The position numbers and the translations under genes were made by a program. Of a stretch of DNA of 44,313 nucleotides, positions 1 through 8,465 are shown piece by piece (the first letter of the stretch is position 1; each line of letters opens with the position of its first letter). The notes under the pieces were generated by a model. The model searched no databases and was not told where the DNA came from. It saw only the letters and a list, made by a program, of their open reading frames with translations. This DNA comes from an uncultured Lachnospiraceae bacterium (GTDB lineage: Bacteria; Bacillota; Clostridia; Lachnospirales; Lachnospiraceae): contig CADBRV010000012.1 in NCBI GenBank assembly GCA_902797185.1, forward strand, positions 1-44,313. Reading direction: 5' to 3'.

Positions 1-80
1 AAGTTGTTTCGGATGGCAGGAACATTTCAATTGTAAAACATACGGTCCGCCGTCTTCTAAAATTCAAAGGAGGAACCAAA

Positions 81-1493
81 ATGAATACAAGGCTTGAATC
101 AGATTCTGTAGGGACCAGGGAAGTGCCGGGAGAAGCATATTATGGAGTACAGTCCATGCGTGCACAGGAAAATTTCCGGATCACCGGCCACCAGATGAAC
201 CCGGAATTCTTAAGGAATCTCGCACAAGTCAAGAAGGCGGCAGCCATTACCAACCGTGGCGCAGGGATGCTGGACAGCGAAAAGTCCGAAGCCATCATCA
301 AAGCCTGTGAGGAAGTTATGGATGGTATGTTCCGTGACGAGTTCATTGTAGACGCCATCCAGGGCGGGGCAGGCACCAGCGCCAACATGAACATGAATGA
401 GGTTTTGGCTAACCGCGCGAATGAACTCCTGGGCGGCAGCCTTGGTGCTTATGACAGGGTACATCCCAATGACGATGTGAACATGGCACAGTCCACCAAC
501 GATGTGATCCCTACTGCCGGCAAGATGACGGTCCTTTCCCTCCTTACCCCGCTTCTGGAAGAGCTGGAGAGGCTGGAGGATGCGCTGCTGGACAAGGCAG
601 AGGAATTTGAAGACGTCATCAAAATGGGACGGACCCAGCTGCAGGATGCGGTTCCGATGATGCTTGGACAGAGCTTCCACGCATATGCCAGCATGGTGGC
701 CAGGGACAGGAAACGCATCGAGCGTGTGAAAAAGGAAATGTACAGCGTAAACCTGGGCGGCACAGCCATTGGTTCCGCAATGAATGCTTCTGATTATTAC
801 CTCCACAACGTAGTGCCGTGCCTGGCAAAGGTTTCCGGCATGCCGCTGCGCCAGGCAGACGACCTGTTTGATGCCACGGAAAACCTGGACAGCTTTGTTT
901 CCGTATCCGGCACGCTTAAGGCCTGTGCCGTAGGCCTTTCCAAGATGAGCAATGACCTCAGGCTCCTTTCCTCCGGCCCTAAGACCGGGATCGGCGAAAT
1001 CAACCTCCCGGCAAGGCAGAACGGCTCCTCCATCATGCCGGGCAAAGTAAACCCGGTTATCCCGGAAGTCGTTACCCAGGTAGCGTTCTTAGTCATCGGC
1101 CATGACACCACCATCACCATGGCAGCAGAAGCAGGGCAGCTGGAGCTGAACGCTTTTGAGCCGGTGCTTTTCTATAACCTGTTCGAATCCATTACTTCTC
1201 TGACCGGCGCGGTAAATACCCTGACAGACCACTGCATCAGCGGCATCACCGCAAACCGTAAGCGCTGCAAGGACCTCCTGGAAAGCAGCGCCGGCATCGC
1301 CACCGCTTTAAACCCGTACATCGGTTACAAGAAAGCAGCCGAGATCGCAAAACGCTCCGTCCGCGAAAACCGCGGCGTCCGGGAATTGGTCCTGGAAGAA
1401 GGGCTTTTGACCAGCGGGCAGCTGGACCACGTTCTGAATCCTTACGCGATGGCAGCAGCAGACAGCGAGCTGGAGAGAAAAGCTGCTATGTAA
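81..1493 (+). CDS. aspA: Aspartate ammonia-lyase (aspartase)
   Basis: Fumarase/aspartase superfamily enzyme of 470 aa, expected to deaminate L-aspartate reversibly to fumarate and ammonia in the cytosol. The superfamily signature GSSIMPGKVNP lies at about residues 315-325 and carries the catalytic serine loop. The N-terminal GEAYYGVQSMRAQENF block and the TSANMNMNEVLANRA block (about residues 98-112) are also typical, and the length matches aspartases (about 468-478 aa). The start follows AAAGGAGG with 9 nt spacing. Class II fumarase is the closest alternative; the NMNMNEV wording and overall resemblance favour aspartase. CGT/GTA/AAC-rich codon use suggests good expression. It appears monocistronic: no terminator-free neighbour follows closely. 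Confidence 0.9.
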   Translation: MNTRLESDSVGTREVPGEAYYGVQSMRAQENFRITGHQMNPEFLRNLAQVKKAAAITNRGAGMLDSEKSEAIIKACEEVMDGMFRDEFIVDAIQGGAGTSANMNMNEVLANRANELLGGSLGAYDRVHPNDDVNMAQSTNDVIPTAGKMTVLSLLTPLLEELERLEDALLDKAEEFEDVIKMGRTQLQDAVPMMLGQSFHAYASMVARDRKRIERVKKEMYSVNLGGTAIGSAMNASDYYLHNVVPCLAKVSGMPLRQADDLFDATENLDSFVSVSGTLKACAVGLSKMSNDLRLLSSGPKTGIGEINLPARQNGSSIMPGKVNPVIPEVVTQVAFLVIGHDTTITMAAEAGQLELNAFEPVLFYNLFESITSLTGAVNTLTDHCISGITANRKRCKDLLESSAGIATALNPYIGYKKAAEIAKRSVRENRGVRELVLEEGLLTSGQLDHVLNPYAMAAADSELERKAAM

Positions 1494-1942
1494 ACAGCCA
1501 AAGGAGAAAGCCTGCCGTGCTGGTTCCCTAAGAATCTGGAAAGAAGGAAGGTTCGTGAAGAAAGCAGGAAAGAGGAGTTAAGAAGAAGGCAGGTCCTTTG
1601 GGAATAGCTGAAAGCTTTTTGAAAAGGGTAAAATTGAGAATCTTTTATGGCGTCCGGCAGGGGATATCCTTGCCGGGCGTTTTTGCGCTTTTTTTACGGA
1701 AAAGTGGTACAAGGCACTGCCGATGCCATGGTATAATAAATTCCCAAAAACCAATTTTATTGTCCGCAGGGCAGGAAAGAGGGCAGTACCCTCCGGCGGG
1801 GCAGTGGGACAGGCAGCACCTGGCCGGCAGGGCGGCGTAAAGGCCGTTCAGGGAAAAGGCGGAAGTTTCCCTTTAGAGTGCCTCCGGCCTGTTTATGCCG
1901 CGGTACCGGTCAATTCTTCCAGACAGGTGGAAAGGCGAAAGC
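1494..1942. other. Intergenic region with one terminator
   Basis: About 450 nt between aspA and yitT. Apart from the hairpin at 1651-1685 I recognise nothing. Short open frames at 1598-2019 have no ribosome binding site and no family-like sequence. Confidence 0.6.
1651..1688 (+). terminator. Rho-independent terminator, probably of aspA
   Basis: Stem CGTCCGGCAGG / CTTGCCGGGCG (11 pairs including wobbles) around a short loop, followed by TTTTT. It lies about 155 nt past the aspA stop. Confidence 0.7.
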
Positions 1943-2899
1943 ATGACGAAAAAAGAAAAAAGCAGTTCTTTGGAAAGCCAGGTCATTCGGACAGAAGAAG
2001 CCGAGCAGCAGAAGGATGACAAGGAATTCTGGAAAGAAGAGTCGGTAAAAATCCTCTGGATTGCCGCGGGGGCGATAATCTATGCCATAGGTATGAACCT
2101 GTTCCTGCGCCCACTCCATCTTTACGCGGGCGGCATGATGGGTTTCGCGCAGCTGTTCCAGCATCTTTTCGAACGGGCAGGGGTCCATTTCGGAAACCTG
2201 GATAGCGCCGGTATCCTGTATTACATCATGAACGTGCCGGCCATGGTTTTGTGTTACCGGAAAATGAGGCACCGCTTTATCTATAAGACCATCGTGGCGG
2301 TCACCCTTATAACCCTGCTCCTGACTATTATCCCCATCCCCTCTGCCCCGGTCATGGACGAAGAGCTGACAAACTGCGCTATTTCGGGGATCGTTTGCGG
2401 CGCAGGGATCGGGATCATCCTGAGGATGGGCGCCTGTGACGGCGGCATGAACCTTTTAGGCATGCTGTGGGTCTCCCAGAAGGGCAGCCTTTCCGTGGGG
2501 AAGATCTCCCTGCTTTCCAATATCGTGCTCTATGCGGTCATGCTGCTTTTGTTTGACATCCCTACGGTGATTTATTCTTTGATTTATTCTGCCGTAAACG
2601 CCCTGGCCTGCGACAAGATCCACACCCAGAATATCAATTCCCAGGTGCTGCTCATTACCAAGCTGGAGGACACAAGGCCTATGGAAGTGGAAATCATGGG
2701 CAGGCTGGAGCGGGGGCTTACACAGCTTTCCGGGCAGGGATCCTTTACCGGGGACAATGTGAAAGTCTTCGTTATTTTCCTCAGCAAATATGAAACCGGG
2801 CGGCTTTACAGCATTGTGCGGGAATACGATCCCAAGGCCTTTATCGTCGAGATGGAAGGGGTCGGCATCCACGGTCACTTCGCAAAGAAGCTGACGTAA
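1943..2899 (+). CDS. YitT family membrane protein with C-terminal DUF2179
   Basis: Predicted integral membrane protein of 318 aa. Hydrophobic segments begin at about residue 36 (ILWIAAGAIIYAIGMNLFL) and alternate with loops typical of YitT (GGMMGFAQL, MGACDGGMNLLGM). The last ~90 residues form the soluble DUF2179-like domain (QVLLITKLE ... VFVIFLSKYE ... DPKAFIVEMEGVGIHG). The substrate of this widespread Firmicutes family is not established. The ATG at 1943 was chosen because AGGTGG/AAAGGCG precede it; an upstream in-frame ATG at 1895 lacks a ribosome binding site and adds a non-conserved extension. It ends in a strong bidirectional terminator. Confidence 0.85.
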   Translation: MTKKEKSSSLESQVIRTEEAEQQKDDKEFWKEESVKILWIAAGAIIYAIGMNLFLRPLHLYAGGMMGFAQLFQHLFERAGVHFGNLDSAGILYYIMNVPAMVLCYRKMRHRFIYKTIVAVTLITLLLTIIPIPSAPVMDEELTNCAISGIVCGAGIGIILRMGACDGGMNLLGMLWVSQKGSLSVGKISLLSNIVLYAVMLLLFDIPTVIYSLIYSAVNALACDKIHTQNINSQVLLITKLEDTRPMEVEIMGRLERGLTQLSGQGSFTGDNVKVFVIFLSKYETGRLYSIVREYDPKAFIVEMEGVGIHGHFAKKLT

Positions 2900-2901
2900 G
2901 A

Positions 2902-2937
2902 AAAACGCCTTGCATGCGGGACATGCAAGGCGTTTCT
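2902..2937. terminator. Bidirectional terminator between yitT and pepD
   Basis: A perfect 14-bp stem AAACGCCTTGCATG / CATGCAAGGCGTTT with a 5-nt loop, flanked by an A-run on the left and Ts on the right. It can terminate the two convergent genes from either side. Confidence 0.85.
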
Positions 2938-3072
2938 TAGAACCAGGCGCCGAAACCGGGCGGCCTGGCTTTTGTGTCTTTTTGAGCAGGCCTGTATCTT
3001 CCAATGAATATCCCGGGAATCCAGTTAAGAAAGAAGCCTCAGAAATTTTCATCGGGCAGCCCGCTGCCTTCT

Positions 3073-4560
3073 TTAAGCGTCAGAACGGGCGTAGGAATTT
3101 TTCATCAGGTTGCTGGTTTCCAGAAGGACTTTGCCCAAAGTATCCAGGCACATCTTCTGCAGGGCATCTGTCATTTCCCTGTTGGCTTTCTCGCGAAGGG
3201 CGGCGGCTTCTTTTTCATCCGTTTTTTCAAGAAGCGGGTCATAGGAAGCTAGGATTTCCTGCCCCTTGGACTGGACGGCCAGCTGGTAGCGTTCAATGTG
3301 GTTTAAGCATTTGCGGTACCCGGCGTCGGAAAGGGCGGCAATCAGGCGGCTGCACCAGTAGAAGCTGCCGGTGGAAACTTCATCCGTCGTGCATCCCAGA
3401 AAATCCGGCACGTCCTTTACATTGGTATACAGCGGGATCCAGGCATTAAACGCGTTGGAGGCAAAGCAGAGCCATTCCACAGTGCGGGATTCCTTTGGAA
3501 GGTACGGCCTGATCTGCATCATGGCAAGGAAGTCGTTGCGGTTGATGCCAATGGAACGGTAAGCGCCGCGCATATCCGTTTCCCCATAGCTTGCGTAAGG
3601 GTCATAAGGCGTCCCCTGGAAATGGGAAGATAGTACGTATTTGACATCTTCCGGGGTGATTTTGTGTTCCGGTACGAAGCACCAGGGAATATCGTCCGAG
3701 CGGGGCGTATAGTCCGCATCCGGACCGTCCCACTTATAAGTGCGGGGGTTGAAGTAACGCCCCATGAACCAGGCACGCGGCGTGTTGTAGACATGGTCCG
3801 CGTCATCGTGGCTGCCGAAAGCAGTACGGGGATTCAGTTTCCCGTCAAAGGACAAGTTCAGGAAATGCTCTTGGATCAATTTCCTTAGGCCTGCGGAGCA
3901 CATGTATTCTTCCCGCGCGTCCAAGGCGTCATTTAAGTCAAAGCTGTCGATCCCCAGCTGGTTGGGCATGACCACGTAAGAATCATCCGGCACCCGGCGG
4001 GCGATCCAGTGGTGCCCTCCGATGGTTTCCATCCACCAGATCTCATCTACATCGGAAAAGGCGATGCCGTTCATCTCATAGGTGCCAAACTGCTCCAGGA
4101 GGGAGCCAAGCCTTTCCACCCCTTCCCGGGCGCTGTGGATATAAGGCAGCACCAGTACCACCAGGTCCTCTTCCCCGATGCCGCCGGGATGCTCCTGTCC
4201 GTCCTGCGCTTCTTCCGCCGGGATGTATTTTACCAGGGGGTCAGCCCCTAAGACGCGTTCGTTGGAAGTGATGGTCTCTGTGGCGGTCATGGCCACGTTT
4301 TCTTCATTGACGCCGGCAGCAGCCCAGATGCCTTCTCCTTCTACTGCGTTGGGGACGCAGGTATAACGCATGGGGTTATCCGGCAGTTCGATTTTTACAT
4401 GGCTTAAGACGGATTTGTAATGGCGCATCTGCCGGGAAGGCTGGACTACGTCCCATTTTTTCGGCGTATAGTGGCCGGAACCGGAATCGTCATTTCGGGC
4501 GATCATGGTGGATCCGTCATAAGAAGCCTTTTTTCCTACTAAAAGGGTCGTACAGGGCAT
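3073..4560 (-). CDS. pepD: Dipeptidase, peptidase family C69 (U34)
   Basis: Intracellular dipeptidase of 495 aa. The N-terminus MPCTTLLVGKKASYDGSTM matches the C69 family, where Cys3 becomes the N-terminal nucleophile after processing. The IARNDDSG block and the long C-terminal region (SGSFYWCSRLIAALSD) also fit. Family members cleave a broad range of dipeptides and usually lack a signal peptide, as here. AGAAAGGA precedes the ATG with 7 nt spacing. A type B structured element (4578-4644) ends about 17 nt upstream of the start, so the mRNA leader is probably folded. It is convergent with yitT across the shared terminator. Confidence 0.88.
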   Translation of the reverse strand: MPCTTLLVGKKASYDGSTMIARNDDSGSGHYTPKKWDVVQPSRQMRHYKSVLSHVKIELPDNPMRYTCVPNAVEGEGIWAAAGVNEENVAMTATETITSNERVLGADPLVKYIPAEEAQDGQEHPGGIGEEDLVVLVLPYIHSAREGVERLGSLLEQFGTYEMNGIAFSDVDEIWWMETIGGHHWIARRVPDDSYVVMPNQLGIDSFDLNDALDAREEYMCSAGLRKLIQEHFLNLSFDGKLNPRTAFGSHDDADHVYNTPRAWFMGRYFNPRTYKWDGPDADYTPRSDDIPWCFVPEHKITPEDVKYVLSSHFQGTPYDPYASYGETDMRGAYRSIGINRNDFLAMMQIRPYLPKESRTVEWLCFASNAFNAWIPLYTNVKDVPDFLGCTTDEVSTGSFYWCSRLIAALSDAGYRKCLNHIERYQLAVQSKGQEILASYDPLLEKTDEKEAAALREKANREMTDALQKMCLDTLGKVLLETSNLMKNSYARSDA

Positions 4561-4577
4561 TTTCGTTCCTTTCTTAT

Positions 4578-4644
4578 ATCATCGCCTGAAAGACGATGGC
4601 GCAGGCCGCGCCCGCGCGCTTTGCACGCATATAAATGGCGTGGC
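4578..4644 (-). repeat. Type B structured leader element upstream of pepD
   Basis: Reading the minus strand there are two hairpins. The first has arms GCCACGCC / GGCGCGGC (one A-C mismatch) around a GC-rich inner stem. The second is CATCGTCT-TTC-AGGCGATG. The element ends just before the pepD ribosome binding site. Related copies lie at 5150-5215 and 30253-30320, with a fragment at 25483-25522. Confidence 0.7.
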
Positions 4645-4704
4645 TTATATTGCTGTTCTCATTTCATGGGACGGTGCCTCATCCGTGCCTGCTGTATCAA
4701 ATGA

Positions 4705-4741
4705 CAGCAGCCTTCCATCCAAGAGGATAGAAAGGCTGCTG
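4705..4741 (-). terminator. Hairpin, possible terminator of the 123-codon gene
   Basis: A 10-bp perfect stem CAGCAGCCTT / AAGGCTGCTG, 36 nt past the stop of the small gene on the minus strand. There is no clear T-run, so it may be a processing or stabilising hairpin instead. Confidence 0.45.
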
Positions 4742-4776
4742 CCTGTTTGCCGCACAGCAAGGGGCGAAAGGCAGGT

Positions 4777-5130
4777 TTACCATTCATCGTCATCCGAATG
4801 GTCCACAGGGGCTTTCTTTTCATGGACTTTTTCCATGACAAGCTCCAGCCAGGAAGACAAGGTGGCTTTCTGTTCATCCGTCAAGTCGTTTTCTTTATAA
4901 TCGAAGCAGCAGGCGTCAAAGGGGGATTCGCTGCTCATGCGTACAGTAATGCCGTCTTTGACAAAAGAACCGGTAGCCCCTAAGGAATCCACCCCGTAAG
5001 TGATGGAATCGGGATGGAGGACTTCCTTAATCACATCCTGGATCAGGTAAAAATCCTCATCTCCCAGGTAGCCGTCCGCGGTGATAAGCACCAGCCCTTT
5101 TTTCATTTTGTATTCAGTAGTATAAGACAT
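4777..5130 (-). CDS. Hypothetical acidic protein (117 aa)
   Basis: I do not recognise the family. The product is about 117 aa, soluble, and acidic at the C-terminus (HSDDDEW). It starts MSYTTEYKMKKGLVLITADG and contains a CCFDYKEND segment with adjacent cysteines. No signal peptide or membrane segment is visible. The ATG at 5130 is preferred: AGAAAGG lies 8 nt upstream, whereas the in-frame ATG at 5148 would place that ribosome binding site inside the coding region. A type B structured element (5150-5215) lies directly upstream. It lies in the same direction as pepD with about 215 nt between, so co-transcription is possible but not shown. Confidence 0.7.
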   Translation of the reverse strand: MSYTTEYKMKKGLVLITADGYLGDEDFYLIQDVIKEVLHPDSITYGVDSLGATGSFVKDGITVRMSSESPFDACCFDYKENDLTDEQKATLSSWLELVMEKVHEKKAPVDHSDDDEW

Positions 5131-5149
5131 CCTTTGGTCCTTTCTCATG

Positions 5150-5215
5150 CCATCGCCTGCAAGGCGATGACGCAGGCCACGCCCACGTGCGGAACACGTA
5201 TAGAAATGGCGTGGC
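5150..5215 (-). repeat. Type B structured leader element upstream of the 117-aa gene
   Basis: Minus-strand reading: arms GCCACGCC / GGCGTGGC pair perfectly around an inner ACGTG-TTCCG-CACGT hairpin. A second hairpin CATCGCCT-TGC-AGGCGATG follows. It ends about 20 nt before the start codon, overlapping the start of the ribosome binding region. Confidence 0.72.
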
Positions 5216-5478
5216 TCACCTAGCGTCCTGTATTGCCTTCCGGCAGCCGGCGCTTTTCCTGTTTGTAAAACTTTTCACCTATTATATTATATAGGAACGA
5301 AATTATTATAACGCATGGAAGGGGCGCTTGCTATGGTTTGTCTTGACGAACAAAGCAGCCCTCCCCTATACTTGTAAAGCTATGGAAAAAGGAGCTTGCA
5401 GCAGGCCATGGGAGAACCGGAAGCAGGACATGAAAGCAGATGGCTAAAGGATATATATAAGTACAGGAAGGAAAGCAG

Positions 5479-6069
5479 ATGTTCGCCTTTATTATAAACA
5501 GCCTGGCGCTGGGCTTTGGTCTTACAATGGACGCATTTACGGTTTCAATCGCGAATACGCTTAGGGAACCGGGGATGTCCAGGCGGAAAATGATGGGGAC
5601 ATCAGGCATGTATGCGTTTTTCCAGGCACTGATGCCGATGGCCGGCTGGTTCTGTGTCCATACCATTGTACAGGTGTTTTCCCGGTTTACGCTTTTCATC
5701 CCTTGGATCGCCCTCTGCCTCCTTTGTTATATCGGCGGAAAGATGGTATGGGAAGGGATTAAGAGCCGGAAAGGCAGGAAGGAAGAGGATAAGCAGGAGG
5801 TGCAGGTGCTGGACCTGAAAACCCTTATCCTCCAGGCAGTGGCGACTTCCATCGATGCCCTTTCGGTGGGCTTTGCGATTGCCTCCTACAGCGCCGCGAA
5901 AGCGTTTGCCGCGTCTGTCATCATTGCTGCTGTTACCTTCTGCATCTGTTTCCTGGGATGCCTGTTTGGCGCCCAGGCAGGGAAAAAGCTGGAAGGCAAG
6001 GCGGATATTGCCGGCGGCGTGGTGCTGGTCTGTATCGGGCTGGAAATCTGGCTCACCGGCATCCTTTAA
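5479..6069 (+). CDS. mntP: MntP/YtaF-type putative manganese efflux pump
   Basis: Six-helix membrane protein of 196 aa of the MntP (former DUF204) family, which exports Mn(II) in characterised members. The first half has LALGFGLTMDAFTVSIA and the second half the repeat-related VATSIDALSVGFAI. The paired D-A-(F/L)-x-V-(S/G) motifs carry the acidic residues thought to bind metal. AGGAAGGAAAGCAG precedes the ATG. I looked for a yybP-ykoY manganese riboswitch in the ~250 nt upstream and did not find one. Closely related YtaF-type sporulation proteins are the main alternative. Confidence 0.83.
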   Translation: MFAFIINSLALGFGLTMDAFTVSIANTLREPGMSRRKMMGTSGMYAFFQALMPMAGWFCVHTIVQVFSRFTLFIPWIALCLLCYIGGKMVWEGIKSRKGRKEEDKQEVQVLDLKTLILQAVATSIDALSVGFAIASYSAAKAFAASVIIAAVTFCICFLGCLFGAQAGKKLEGKADIAGGVVLVCIGLEIWLTGIL

Positions 6070-6104
6070 TCTTTAAAACCTTCACCTGTTTTTGATCTGA
6101 TTTT

Positions 6105-6117
6105 TAACAAATTGTTA
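6105..6117. promoter_or_regulatory. Palindrome upstream of the lipoprotein operon promoter
   Basis: TAACAA-A-TTGTTA, perfect 6-bp arms around one base, ending 8 nt upstream of the -35 box at 6125. The position suits a regulator site for the uptake operon; the regulator is unknown. Confidence 0.4.
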
Positions 6118-6124
6118 CAAAATC

Positions 6125-6153
6125 TTGCAGGAACGGCATCAATTCGCTATAAT
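6125..6153 (+). promoter_or_regulatory. Sigma-A type promoter of the lipoprotein/uptake operon
   Basis: TTGCAG (6125-6130), 17-nt spacer, TATAAT (6148-6153). The predicted start is near 6160, at the foot of a terminator-like hairpin. Confidence 0.75.
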
Positions 6154-6158
6154 CAGTG

Positions 6159-6186
6159 GGAAGTACGTAAAGTGCTTCCTTTTTTT
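6159..6186 (+). terminator. Hairpin plus T7 at the predicted transcription start
   Basis: Eight-pair stem GGAAGTAC / GTGCTTCC (one G-T wobble), loop GTAAA, then TTTTTTT. It may be the mntP terminator overlapping the next promoter, or an attenuator of the lipoprotein operon. Confidence 0.6.
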
Positions 6187-6224
6187 ATTGCCTGCGGTAA
6201 AAAGAAAGAGAGGATTTAAGAGAA

Positions 6225-6446
6225 ATGAAAAAGAGAATTTTGGCAGTTACTATGGCAGTTGTTTTCGCAGCAGCAATGGCAGGTTGTGGCGCTTCCAGCG
6301 CAGCAAGCAGCAACGCAAGTGCAAGCGGCAATGGGACTACTGTAACTTATACAGCATCTTCTGATGCCAGCGCAAACGCAAGCGCAGATGCAAGCGCTAA
6401 CGCAGCAAGCAGCAACGCACAGCCGGCTGCAGGGGCTCAGCAGTGA
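6225..6446 (+). CDS. Small Ala/Ser-rich lipoprotein, short paralog of the next gene
   Basis: A 73-aa predicted lipoprotein: charged start MKKR, hydrophobic stretch, then lipobox MAGC with Cys21. The rest is a low-complexity Ala/Ser/Asn/Asp linker ending AGAQQ. Its first ~58 residues match the N-terminus of the following 187-aa lipoprotein, so the two look like a tandem duplication in which this copy lacks the folded C-terminal domain. Its stop overlaps the next start (GTGA at 6443-6446), implying translational coupling. It could be a surface spacer or a decaying paralog. The ATG follows AAGAGAGGATTTAAGAGAA. Confidence 0.75.
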   Translation: MKKRILAVTMAVVFAAAMAGCGASSAASSNASASGNGTTVTYTASSDASANASADASANAASSNAQPAAGAQQ

Positions 6447-7006
6447 GAAAGAAGTTTTTAGCGATCGCCATGTCTGCTGCCTTCGTGGCAGCAGCGCTGG
6501 CGGGCTGCGGCGCTTCCAGTGCCGCATCCTCTAACGCAAGCGCAAATGCCAGTGCAAGCGGCACAGCGGCAGTGGTTGCCGCATCTTCCGATGCAAGCGC
6601 AGATGCCAGTGCCGACGCGAGCGCGGACGCCAGTGCAGATGCCAGCGCGGATGCGACGCCGGTTTCCGCACAAGCTTTGGACATTGCAGACGGTACATAT
6701 ACAGTCAATGTCACGCTGGAAGGAGGGAGCGGGCGTGCTTCTGTATCTTCCCCTACTGAAATCAAGGTGGAGGACGGGCAGGTTACAGCCACGATTACCT
6801 GGAGCAGCGACAAATATGACTATATGATTGTGAATGGCGAAAAGATCACCCCGGTTTCCACAGACGGCAATTCCGTTTTTGAGATCCCGGTGGAAGGGTT
6901 TGACGCCCCGGTGCCTGTCGTAGGGGATACGACAGCCATGAGCAAGCCGTATGAAATTGATTATACGCTGACTTTCGACTCCTCCAGCCTCCAGGCGGAA
7001 GAGTAA
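6443..7006 (+). CDS. Lipoprotein with NEAT-like C-terminal domain
   Basis: Predicted lipoprotein of 187 aa, start GTG overlapping the previous stop. The signal peptide ends in lipobox LAGC (Cys22). Residues 23-78 are an Ala/Ser/Asp linker with about five tandem DASA units. Residues ~80-183 look like a beta-sandwich: DGTYTVNVTLEGGSG opens it, TEIKVEDGQVTATITW and YDYMIVNGEKI follow, and it closes with PYEIDYTLTFDSSSL. That layout, and a Y-x-x-x-Y motif at 170-174, resemble heme-binding NEAT domains, where this motif supplies the axial tyrosine. The NEAT call is my inference. The FecCD-type transporter downstream supports a role in heme, iron or corrinoid capture at the cell surface. Confidence 0.72.
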   Translation: MRKKFLAIAMSAAFVAAALAGCGASSAASSNASANASASGTAAVVAASSDASADASADASADASADASADATPVSAQALDIADGTYTVNVTLEGGSGRASVSSPTEIKVEDGQVTATITWSSDKYDYMIVNGEKITPVSTDGNSVFEIPVEGFDAPVPVVGDTTAMSKPYEIDYTLTFDSSSLQAEE

Positions 7007-7063
7007 TGGGAAGTGTCCTGGCCTTTTTTCCAGAGGGCTCGGAACGTACAAGAAAGGAAAAGC

Positions 7064-8374
7064 ATGGGGTATAAAAGGGGACAAGGCGCAGCAGGCTATG
7101 CATGCCGCGTGTTGAAAGACAGAAAAACAGCAGGCATTTTGATCCTGTCCCTTTCCTTGCTTTTCCTTTCTATTTTTTTTTCCGGATGCGGGGCAGCGGG
7201 CGGCCCGGGTGAGAGTGCCCAGGCATCTGCCACGGCAGACGCGGTATCCGCTGTTTCCTGGAATGATTTATCCGCTGATGGGGAAATGGATTTAAAATAT
7301 GCGGACCAGTTTTCCGTAAAATATTATAAAGAAGGCGGCAGCTTTGCTGAAAGCGGGGAAGAAAGCGGCAGCGCGAAGGAAAAAGACGACTATGCGCTGG
7401 CCACTTTACAGCAGGAGGGAGACTTCCTGGTGGTGCCGGAAGGAAAAGACGTGCCTTCTGACATCCCGGACGGGACCACTGTCATCCGGCTGCCCCTTTC
7501 CAATGTCTTTGTTGCCTCTTCTTCCACTATGGATTTCTGGCGCCAGCTGGATGCCCTGCCTGTCGTAAAAATGTGCGCGACACAGGAATCAGGCTGGAGC
7601 ATCCCTGAAATCCAGAAAAGGATGGAAGACGGGGACATCCTTTATGCCGGCAAATACAATGCGCCGGACGATGAAATGCTGGTGGACCAGGACTGTGATT
7701 TCATCATTGAAAACACCATGATCTACCATGCGCCGGATACCCTGGAGAAGCTGGAAGACCTGGGCTTCCCGGTCCTGGTGGACCGTTCCAGTTACGAATC
7801 CCACCCCATGGGCAGGCTGGAATGGGTCAAGCTCTACGGCCTTTTCAGCGGGAAAGGGCAGGAGGCGGAAGAATTCTTTGACAGCCAGGATAAAACCTTT
7901 ACCCAGATCGCATCCGGGAACGCTTCAGAAGAAAATTCCGGCAGGACGGTGGCCTTTTTCTATGTTACATCCAACGGCTCCGTCAATGTCCGCAAAGCTG
8001 GGGATTATATTTCCAAAATGATCAACCTTTCCGGAGGCCAGTATGTCTTCCAGGACCTGGGGGACGAGGACGACAATGCCCTGTCCACTGTCAATATGCA
8101 GATGGAAACCTTTTACAATGACGCCAAGGACGCGGACATTTTGATCTATAATTCTACTGTGGAGCAGCCTTTAAGCAGCATGGACGACCTTTTGGAAAAA
8201 AGCAGCCTGTTCTCTGATTTTAAAGCAGTGCAGGAGGACAATGTCTTCTGCACCACACAGGACATGTACCAGCAGCCCACCGGGATCTGCCAGACCATGG
8301 AAGATTTCAACGCCATTATCCAGGACCCGTCCGTTTCGGATGATGAGCTCCACTACCTGTATCGTGTAAAATAA
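7064..8374 (+). CDS. ABC transporter substrate-binding lipoprotein (TroA/FecB-like)
   Basis: A 436-aa lipoprotein with signal segment LILSLSLLFLSIFFSGC. The body reads as a class III periplasmic-binding fold: VVKMCATQESGWSIPEIQKRM, then GDILYAGKYNAPDDEMLV, NTMIYHAPDTLEKLEDLGFPVLVDRSSYESHPMGRLEWVK in separate pieces, and DADILIYNSTVEQPLSSMDDLLE. It should deliver substrate to the FecCD permease downstream. The start at 7064 follows AGAAAGGAAAAGC; an in-frame GTG at 7013 adds a non-signal-like leader and has no ribosome binding site. The chelate or heme substrate cannot be decided from sequence, though the NEAT-like lipoprotein next door favours heme or iron. Confidence 0.82.
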   Translation: MGYKRGQGAAGYACRVLKDRKTAGILILSLSLLFLSIFFSGCGAAGGPGESAQASATADAVSAVSWNDLSADGEMDLKYADQFSVKYYKEGGSFAESGEESGSAKEKDDYALATLQQEGDFLVVPEGKDVPSDIPDGTTVIRLPLSNVFVASSSTMDFWRQLDALPVVKMCATQESGWSIPEIQKRMEDGDILYAGKYNAPDDEMLVDQDCDFIIENTMIYHAPDTLEKLEDLGFPVLVDRSSYESHPMGRLEWVKLYGLFSGKGQEAEEFFDSQDKTFTQIASGNASEENSGRTVAFFYVTSNGSVNVRKAGDYISKMINLSGGQYVFQDLGDEDDNALSTVNMQMETFYNDAKDADILIYNSTVEQPLSSMDDLLEKSSLFSDFKAVQEDNVFCTTQDMYQQPTGICQTMEDFNAIIQDPSVSDDELHYLYRVK

Positions 8375-8465
8375 TTCCCTTTATTTTTATTATAGAAATA
8401 TTTTTCCCAAAAGCCTGGAAAGCTCCCAGGCCGGAGGCTGTTCTAAAAAACGGCTATATCTGCTA

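Noticed and set aside
1598-2019. Short open frames between aspA and yitT
   Set aside because: No ribosome binding site, they cross a terminator, and the sequence shows no protein-like features.
5226-5478. Possible manganese (yybP-ykoY) riboswitch upstream of mntP
   Set aside because: I could not find the conserved two-helix core sequence of that class in the 250 nt before the gene.
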